Source: an uncultured Phascolarctobacterium sp.
Lineage (GTDB): Bacteria; Bacillota; Negativicutes; Acidaminococcales; Acidaminococcaceae
DNA: 64,000 bases
Reading direction: 5' to 3'
NCBI GenBank assembly: GCA_947630795.1
Contig: CANRJC010000008.1
Location: 31,642 to 95,641, forward strand
Below the pieces are notes generated by a model. That model ran no database searches, was not told the DNA's origin, and saw only the letters and a program-made list of their open reading frames with translations. The translations under genes and the position numbers were made by a program. Shown here piece after piece: positions 58,674-64,000 of the stretch (its first letter is position 1; each line of letters begins with the position of its first letter).

Positions 58674-60266
58674 TTATACTGACAGCAGGCCGCAATTAAT
58701 GATGCCTGCACAGCACCTCTCCGCTCCCTGCTCTGTTTCCCGGCGCACTGCCGGGAAGAGACCGCACAGTTCGCCGGCAGCCAGTCCTACAGCGCCGCCG
58801 TTGGCCCTCTCGCCGCAGCGGCCGTGGAGATAAACGGCTGCTACCGCCGCTTCTTCGCAGGCGGAGCCCTGAGCGATGAGGCCGGCGATGAAACCTGTGA
58901 GCACATCGCCGCTGCCGCCGCTGGCCATGTTGGGGCCGCCGCTGCCGTTCACATAAACAGTCCCTTCGGGACCGGCGATGACCGTAGGCGCTCCCTTCAA
59001 CACCACCGTAGCCTGCCAATTTTGAGCACAGGCAGGGGCCAATTCCATGCGCCGCCGATCCGCTTCCTTAGCGTCGATGCCCAACAGTCGGCCCAATTCT
59101 CCCGGATGAGGAGTGAGCACCTTGGGAGCCGTCATTTGCTGCAATACTTCTATATGACCCGTTAAAGCGGTTAGAGCATCGGCATCGATGACGCAGGGCA
59201 CCTGACTCTTCAGCAACACTTCCCGTACTGCCTCTTGGGTTCCTTCGCCTAAGCCCAAGCCCGGCCCCAAGGCCAGCACCTGAGCCCCTTCGCAACGTTT
59301 CAACACCGCCGCTGCCGCAGCTCCTCCCAACACACCGGGCATTTTTTCCAACAGGCCCTGCACCATCACTTCCGTCAATTTCCAAGCCAGTACATCCCGA
59401 CTGGCGGCGGGAGTGAGCAAATGGACAAAGCCGGCTCCGCTCTTCACTGCTGCCTGAGCGCAAAGGGCCGCTGCTCCACTGTAGCCGGGGCTGCCGGCGA
59501 GGATCACGACGCGGCCGGCACTGCCTTTATGGGCATTTCCTTCCCTTTGGGGGATCAGATCTGCTGCCAGCTTTTGGGTCACCAATTGTTTTTTCACAGG
59601 CAAGGCAGCCGCCTGTTGCTCCGGATGCCCCACGTAGGCCAGCAGCAACTTGCCTACATGAGCACGGGCAGGGTAGAGCAAAAGTCCCTGTTTCACTAGG
59701 CCCATGGTCACTGTATGGTCGGCTTTCACCGCAGCCTTATCGGCTGAACCGTCGTCAGCGTTGACACCGCTTGGTATATCTATAGAGAGGACGGGCCTCT
59801 CTGCCTTGTTGATGAGAGTGCAGACCTGAGCGAGCAGACCATCCAAGCCTCCTTTGAAGCCGGTGCCCAACAGGGCATCGATGAGCAGATCGGCCTTGGC
59901 CGCCGCCATTTGGGCGATGAGCAGATCGTCTTCGGATACTATCTTCTCCGCTGTGCCGCCGCAGGCAACGAACATGGTCAGCTGAGCTTTGGCGTCGTCG
60001 CTCAGTTCTTCCGGCTGAGCGCCCACGAGAAAGGCCCGGGCTTTGATGCCGTAGTTCAAAAGATGGCGGCCCGCACCCAGACCGTCGCCGCCGTTATTGC
60101 CTTTGCCGCAGAAGATCACTGCTTTTTTGCGGTCGTCACCCAAAAGGCTCATGGCCGCGTCCGCCGTTTGCTTGGCGGCCTGTTCCATGAGGAGCAGACT
60201 GCCGACGCCGTAGGTCGCCGCTTCTTTGTCCAGTCTGCTCATTTCCGCAGCTGTCACGATTCGCAT
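58674..60266 (-). CDS. nnrDE: bifunctional NAD(P)H-hydrate epimerase/dehydratase
   Basis: About 530 residues. N-terminal epimerase (YjeF_N): CGKGNNGGDGLGAGRHLLNYG near residue 55. C-terminal kinase-like dehydratase: GSPGYSGAAALCAQAAVKSG, TPHPGELGRLLG, and NGSGGPNMASGGSGDVLTGFIAG with the conserved Asp. Repairs hydrated NADH and NADPH. Start ATG 60266, overlapping the acpS stop region; a GTG at 60275 is an alternative. Confidence 0.95.
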   Translation of the reverse strand: MRIVTAAEMSRLDKEAATYGVGSLLLMEQAAKQTADAAMSLLGDDRKKAVIFCGKGNNGGDGLGAGRHLLNYGIKARAFLVGAQPEELSDDAKAQLTMFVACGGTAEKIVSEDDLLIAQMAAAKADLLIDALLGTGFKGGLDGLLAQVCTLINKAERPVLSIDIPSGVNADDGSADKAAVKADHTVTMGLVKQGLLLYPARAHVGKLLLAYVGHPEQQAAALPVKKQLVTQKLAADLIPQREGNAHKGSAGRVVILAGSPGYSGAAALCAQAAVKSGAGFVHLLTPAASRDVLAWKLTEVMVQGLLEKMPGVLGGAAAAAVLKRCEGAQVLALGPGLGLGEGTQEAVREVLLKSQVPCVIDADALTALTGHIEVLQQMTAPKVLTPHPGELGRLLGIDAKEADRRRMELAPACAQNWQATVVLKGAPTVIAGPEGTVYVNGSGGPNMASGGSGDVLTGFIAGLIAQGSACEEAAVAAVYLHGRCGERANGGAVGLAAGELCGLFPAVRRETEQGAERCCAGIINCGLLSV

Positions 60267-60646
60267 TCTTGCCACGTCCCTTCTATGATCACATATGCTA
60301 TAGCGGCTTCTCCGCTGTGGGCCAGAGAAAGGTGCACTGTCGTCCCGCCCGCTTTCTTCACCCGGTCGGCGATGCGTCCTTTCAAAAGGAAAGAGGGTTT
60401 GCCCAGCCCGTCATTTGTAACTTCGGCCTCCTGCAAGGAGCAATCTCTCAGGCCGGTGCCCAGCGCCTTCAGCAAGGCTTCTTTGGCGGCGAAGCGGGCG
60501 GCGAAACTTGCGTCCGCTCCCGTCCCCCGACTGCGGCAATAAGCTGCTTCTCGCGGGGTGAAGACTCTTTCTTCCAAGCCGGGACGCTCCAAGGCCTTCG
60601 CCATACGTCCCACCGGGCAGATATCACAACCGATGCCGATGATCAT
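60254..60646 (-). CDS. acpS: holo-[acyl-carrier-protein] synthase
   Basis: 130 residues. Signatures: IIGIGCDICPVGRMAKALE at the start and RFAAKEALLKALGTGL, with the magnesium-binding Asp and Glu. Transfers phosphopantetheine to acyl carrier protein. First gene of a group running leftward through nnrDE and wall genes. Confidence 0.94.
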   Translation of the reverse strand: MIIGIGCDICPVGRMAKALERPGLEERVFTPREAAYCRSRGTGADASFAARFAAKEALLKALGTGLRDCSLQEAEVTNDGLGKPSFLLKGRIADRVKKAGGTTVHLSLAHSGEAAIAYVIIEGTWQECES

Positions 60647-60731
60647 GATCCAAGGCAGCCTCCTCGCACCCTTAATCTAATTTATATTCTCAAAAGATCA
60701 GTGAAATTCCTCTAAGTTGCTTAAAAGTTTT

Positions 60732-60776
60732 AAGCGGCCGAAACGTGCCGGATGCCGACATTTTCAATGGCCGCTT
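60732..60776 (-). terminator. hairpin between thiM and acpS
   Basis: Stem AAGCGGCC / GGCCGCTT (60732-60739, 60769-60776) with a long centre. On the minus strand it is followed by TTAAAACTTTT; on the plus strand by TTTTT. Probably ends the rarA-thiD-thiM transcript. Confidence 0.55.
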
Positions 60777-60786
60777 TTTCATCGCT

Positions 60787-61608
60787 TCAATTCAGCCTTT
60801 CCGTTTTGAGAGCGACCTTGTCCCAATTGACGGTTATATTGTAAACGGCGTCGATGAGGCGAGCTTTGAAGGAGCCGGGACCGTCTTTTTTCTCCAAAAA
60901 GTTCGCGGCCAATTCGCCGCTTTGCCCCAGCACAGCAAGGCCTAACACAGCCGCTAAAAATTTATCCCGAGCCACGGCACAGTAGCAGCCTATCAAAGTG
61001 CTGCTCATGCAGCCGCTGCCGGTGATCTCCTGCAAAAAGGGATGACCGCCGTTTAACACCATGGCCCGCTTGCCGTCGGAAACACAGTCTTGGGGCCCGG
61101 TGACAGCAAAGACGCAATGAAATTTTTTCGCCCCGTCTTTAGCCAAAGCGAGGGATTTTCCTTCATCGATCTCTGCCAGAGCATCGATGCCTTTCCCGTC
61201 GGCCTTTTCGTTGACGAGGGCCGCGCATTCCGCCCTGTTCCCCCGCACGCAGGTGATGCCGCCGCTGCGCAGCAGTTTAAGAGCCAGATCCAAACGCCAA
61301 GGGCCGGCCATCACCCCCACCGGGTCCAACACTGCCGGGATGCCCAGTTCTTTCGCTTTGGCGCAGGAAAGCTCCATGGCCTGCCGCCGCCCTGCATCCA
61401 AGGTGCCGAGATTCAACACCAAGGCGCGGGCTCCCGCAGTAAGGCCCGCCGCTTCTTCGGGCGCAGAGGCCATCATAGGGCGGCCGCCGGCAGCCAAACA
61501 AATATCGGCGCAATTTTCCGCAGTCACATAGTTAGTGATATGGTGGATGAGGGGCCGCTCTTTTCTCACTTTGGCCACTAAAAGGCTCAAACTTTCCGTC
61601 ATTTCCAT
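60787..61608 (-). CDS. thiM: hydroxyethylthiazole kinase
   Basis: 273 residues. Signatures: RPLIHHITNYVTAENCADICLAAGGRPMMASAPEEA at the start, VLDPVGVMAGPWR, and the ATP/anion site EITGSGCMSSTLIG with the catalytic Cys. Salvages thiazole for thiamine. Starts right after thiD. Confidence 0.95.
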   Translation of the reverse strand: MEMTESLSLLVAKVRKERPLIHHITNYVTAENCADICLAAGGRPMMASAPEEAAGLTAGARALVLNLGTLDAGRRQAMELSCAKAKELGIPAVLDPVGVMAGPWRLDLALKLLRSGGITCVRGNRAECAALVNEKADGKGIDALAEIDEGKSLALAKDGAKKFHCVFAVTGPQDCVSDGKRAMVLNGGHPFLQEITGSGCMSSTLIGCYCAVARDKFLAAVLGLAVLGQSGELAANFLEKKDGPGSFKARLIDAVYNITVNWDKVALKTERLN

Positions 61609-61609
61609 G

Positions 61610-62407
61610 TTAGAGACCTGCCTTGGCGTAGAGAGAAACGAAATGATGCAAGGGCCCGCAACCGGAGCCTATATCCAAACCGTTTTTGATGCCTTCGGTA
61701 ACGTAAGCTTTAGCGGCGGCCACTGCTTCTGTAAGAGACAGCCCCTTGGCCAAATCGGCAGCCAAAGCGCTTGAGAGCGTGCAGCCGGTGCCGTGGGTGT
61801 TGCGGCCGGGGATGCGTTTAGCCGGAAACCACCGCTCGCTCGTGCCGTCGAAAAGCAGATCGCTGGCATCTCCCCGCAGGTGGCCGCCTTTTACCAACAC
61901 AGCCTTGGCCCCCAGTTCGATGATCTTTTTAGCCGCCCGCACCATGGCCGCCTCATCTTCCACTTTGAAACCGCAGATGGCCTCCGCTTCCGGCAGGTTG
62001 GGGGTGACCAAAGTGGCCAGAGGGAGCAATTCTTCGATCAAAGCGGCGCAAGCGTCGGGTGCCAGCAGAGCGTAGCCGCTTTTGGAGATCATCACCGGAT
62101 CCAGCACCACTATTTTCGGCTTATACTTTACAAGGCCGGCGGCTACCGCTTCGATGATGGGGCTGTGGCTCAGCATCCCTATCTTCACTCCGTCCACTCG
62201 AATATCGTCGAACACGGCAGCGATCTGAGCCGTCACGATCGCAGGGTCGATATCCTGCACCGCCGTCACTCCTTGAGTGTTTTGGGCAGTAACGGCGCAA
62301 ATGACGCTCATGCCGTAGGTGCCGTGGGCGGCGAAAGTTTTAAGATCGGCTTGGATGCCGGCGCCGCCGCCGGAATCGGAACCTGCTATGGTCAGCAAAT
62401 TTTTCAT
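61610..62407 (-). CDS. thiD: HMP/HMP-phosphate kinase
   Basis: 265 residues. Signatures: [38 protein letters not shown] at the start, [16 protein letters not shown], and [17 protein letters not shown]. Phosphorylates the thiamine pyrimidine. Between rarA (27 bases away) and thiM. No TPP riboswitch is seen upstream. Confidence 0.95.
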   Translation of the reverse strand: MKNLLTIAGSDSGGGAGIQADLKTFAAHGTYGMSVICAVTAQNTQGVTAVQDIDPAIVTAQIAAVFDDIRVDGVKIGMLSHSPIIEAVAAGLVKYKPKIVVLDPVMISKSGYALLAPDACAALIEELLPLATLVTPNLPEAEAICGFKVEDEAAMVRAAKKIIELGAKAVLVKGGHLRGDASDLLFDGTSERWFPAKRIPGRNTHGTGCTLSSALAADLAKGLSLTEAVAAAKAYVTEGIKNGLDIGSGCGPLHHFVSLYAKAGL

Positions 62408-62434
62408 AAAGGACTTCCTTTCTCTGTATCGACT

Positions 62435-63715
62435 TTACGATTTTCGCCGTCCCTTGTCCTCGCCGTGGCCGCTGGGGACGTAGTATTGCGCGCCCAGCAG
62501 GGCATCGGGCAGATATTGCTGCCTCACCCAGCCGCCGCTGAAATTGTGAGGATATTTATAATCGATGCCGTGGCCCAATTTGGCCGCTCCGCCGTAGCTG
62601 GCATCCCGCAGATGGGGAGGCACGGTGCCGCAGTCTTTGGTGCGCACGTCTTTGCGGGCCCGTTCGATGCCCATGCAGGCGCTGTTGCTTTTGGGAGCGT
62701 TGGCTATGTAGAGTACTGCCTCCGCCAAAGGCAACTGTGCCTCCGGCAGCCCTACAAAGTCCGCTGCCTGAGCGCAGGCCGCCGCCACCTCAATGGCCCG
62801 AGGATCTGCCAGCCCCACATCTTCTGCGGCGCAGATGAGGATGCGGCGGGCGATGAAGCGCACGTCCTCTCCCCCTTCCAGCATTCGGGCCAAATAATGC
62901 AGAGCAGCATCGGCGTCACTGCCTCTCATGCTTTTGATGAAAGCGGAAACGATGTCGTAATGCTGATCCCCCTGCTTGTCGTAGCGCTGCATGGCGTTTC
63001 CCAGCACTTGCCGCAAAACGTCGAGAGTGAGGCGCCGCTCCCCTTCTTCCGGCAGCATGAACTCCGCCTGCTCCAAAATATTCAAAGCGCCTCGGGCGTC
63101 GCCTGCCGAAAATTGAGCGATCACCTGTAAGGCTTCCTGGTCGGCGGTGAAACTGCCGCCGAAGCCGTTCTCCTTATCGGCCACGGCCCGCTGTAAAATT
63201 TTCAAAAGCTGGGGCGGTCCCAATTTCTCCAAACGTATCACTTTCATGCGGCTCAAAAGGGGCGAATTGATCTCGAAAAAGGGATTTTCCGCCGTGGCCC
63301 CGATGAGGATGATGGTGCCGTTTTCCACATAGGGCAACAGCACGTCCTGCTGAGCCTTGTTGAAACGGTGCATCTCGTCGATGAACACGATGGTGCGGCC
63401 CAAACCGCTGTCGAGGCTGGCCTGAGCCCGGGCGATGAGCTTGCGCAGTTCGGGGACACCGCTGGAAACGGCATTGATGGCTTCGAAGCGAGCGCCGGTA
63501 CTGTGGGCGATGATGTGAGCCAAGGTGGTCTTGCCTGTGCCGGGTGGGCCGTAGAAAAGAACGCTTTGCAGCGTGTCCCGTTCGATCATGCGGCGCAGAG
63601 GACTGCCTGGCCCCACTGCCTGATCCTGCCCCACAAAGTCGGCCAAGGTTTCTGGGCGCAGCCGGTCGGCCAAAGGCTTGCTGTTTTGAGCTGCCGTACT
63701 GAACAAACTTTCCAT
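62435..63715 (-). CDS. rarA: replication-associated recombination ATPase RarA
   Basis: 426 residues. AAA+ ATPase: [41 protein letters not shown] (Walker A), [16 protein letters not shown] (Walker B), and the sensor [21 protein letters not shown]. The C-terminal part has the MgsA tetramer region. Acts at stalled forks. First gene after the promoter at 63869. Confidence 0.95.
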   Translation of the reverse strand: MESLFSTAAQNSKPLADRLRPETLADFVGQDQAVGPGSPLRRMIERDTLQSVLFYGPPGTGKTTLAHIIAHSTGARFEAINAVSSGVPELRKLIARAQASLDSGLGRTIVFIDEMHRFNKAQQDVLLPYVENGTIILIGATAENPFFEINSPLLSRMKVIRLEKLGPPQLLKILQRAVADKENGFGGSFTADQEALQVIAQFSAGDARGALNILEQAEFMLPEEGERRLTLDVLRQVLGNAMQRYDKQGDQHYDIVSAFIKSMRGSDADAALHYLARMLEGGEDVRFIARRILICAAEDVGLADPRAIEVAAACAQAADFVGLPEAQLPLAEAVLYIANAPKSNSACMGIERARKDVRTKDCGTVPPHLRDASYGGAAKLGHGIDYKYPHNFSGGWVRQQYLPDALLGAQYYVPSGHGEDKGRRKS

Positions 63716-63868
63716 GCTTGCCTCCTCCCTCGGCCTGTGCTCTTTCTCGCGGCGGAGCGTGCTTCTGGCTCTTCTCGAATTTTTTTGCGAGCCGCGATGC
63801 TTCGCCCAGCGCTCTTTGCTGGCTGTGCTTTTTCTTTTGCCTGCAGAGCTCGCCGCTTTTATTTTCGT

Positions 63869-63897
63869 ATTATATCATTTTTCCCGCAGGCTGTCAC
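63869..63897 (-). promoter_or_regulatory. promoter of rarA-thiD-thiM
   Basis: Minus strand: -35 GTGACA (63892-63897), 17-bp spacer, -10 TATAAT (63869-63874), about 150 bases before rarA. Confidence 0.75.
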
Positions 63898-63927
63898 CTT
63901 TCGCCCCGATCTTCGTTGAGAAAGGAC

Positions 63928-64000
63928 AGTGTCAAGTAATCGTTGGCAAAATTCTCCGGCAAAATATCAAAGTCAGAACCCTACAAAGGGCAAAGCATTC
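63928..64000 (+). CDS. possible partial ORF at the window end
   Basis: A plus-strand frame from GTG 63928 is open to the window edge and reads SSNRWQNSPAKYQSQNPTKG. AAAGGA lies only two bases upstream, which is close. Could be the start of a gene divergent from rarA. No family can be named from 24 residues. Confidence 0.3.

Noticed and set aside
62408..62434. TPP riboswitch before thiD
   Set aside because: Only 27 bases separate rarA and thiD, and the leader of rarA shows no TPP-type motifs.
1..64000. CRISPR array or rRNA genes
   Set aside because: No regularly spaced repeats of CRISPR type and no rRNA-like sequence were seen; the only direct repeats are those in the replication gene.

Overview
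The window joins a prophage (position 1 to about 36,663) to bacterial chromosome (about 36,663 to 64,000). The host looks like a Firmicute. It has an EcfA1-EcfA2-EcfT-TruA-RplM-RpsI cluster, a GerMN lipoprotein, an AMIN/Amidase_3 hydrolase, an ANTAR regulator and consensus sigma-A promoters. A short remnant ending in a porin-like aromatic C-terminus (38039-38140) hints at an outer membrane, so Negativicutes is my best guess. That assignment is inference.

Prophage. Almost everything is on the minus strand, so it reads right to left from the early genes. At the right end are a tyrosine integrase, a plus-strand CI-type repressor with a membrane-anchored protein of unknown function, a shared operator/promoter region, and Cro-, excisionase- and XRE-like regulators. 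The early genes follow: LysM protein, SSB, Gp157, Rad52-type annealing protein, replication initiator with internal direct repeats, helicase-loader-like protein, RusA and an HNH protein. An accessory block comes next: a radical SAM enzyme, small proteins, an intein-containing cytosine-C5 methyltransferase, a DUF722-like regulator, a ParB-like protein and a TAGT-like glycosyltransferase. After that come terminase, portal, head genes and a contractile tail (sheath, tube, frameshifted chaperone, tape measure, hub, plug, gp25, J, DUF2612, fibres). The last complete gene is a fibre whose C-terminus looks like the variable region of a diversity-generating retroelement (DGR); any reverse transcriptase would lie beyond base 1. 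The phage sits in a tRNA-Leu(CAA) gene. Only the 3' half of that tRNA is at the right junction, and the restored tRNA should be off the left edge.

Chromosome. Most genes are minus-strand housekeeping genes: recG, yqeY-rpsU, glmS, rplM-rpsI, truA and the ECF transporter module, an ANTAR response regulator with its kinase downstream of the tRNA t6A genes (tsaE-tsaB-rimI-tsaD), cell-wall genes, nnrDE, acpS, and rarA-thiD-thiM. Plus-strand genes are rpmB, a DUF2939-like gene and one small hypothetical gene. An IS200-type element is decayed: its transposase has an in-frame stop and has lost the second histidine of the HUH motif.

Most worth following up: the DGR-like fibre and its downstream hairpin; the ParB/glycosyltransferase/methyltransferase/radical-SAM block as a possible DNA-modification set; an intein exactly at the methyltransferase catalytic cysteine; a U7 frameshift site in the tail chaperone; a G8 frameshift in the head-protease gene; repeats inside the replication gene; an in-frame UGA at a cysteine position in a small cysteine-rich protein; and structured leaders before ecfA1 and glmS.
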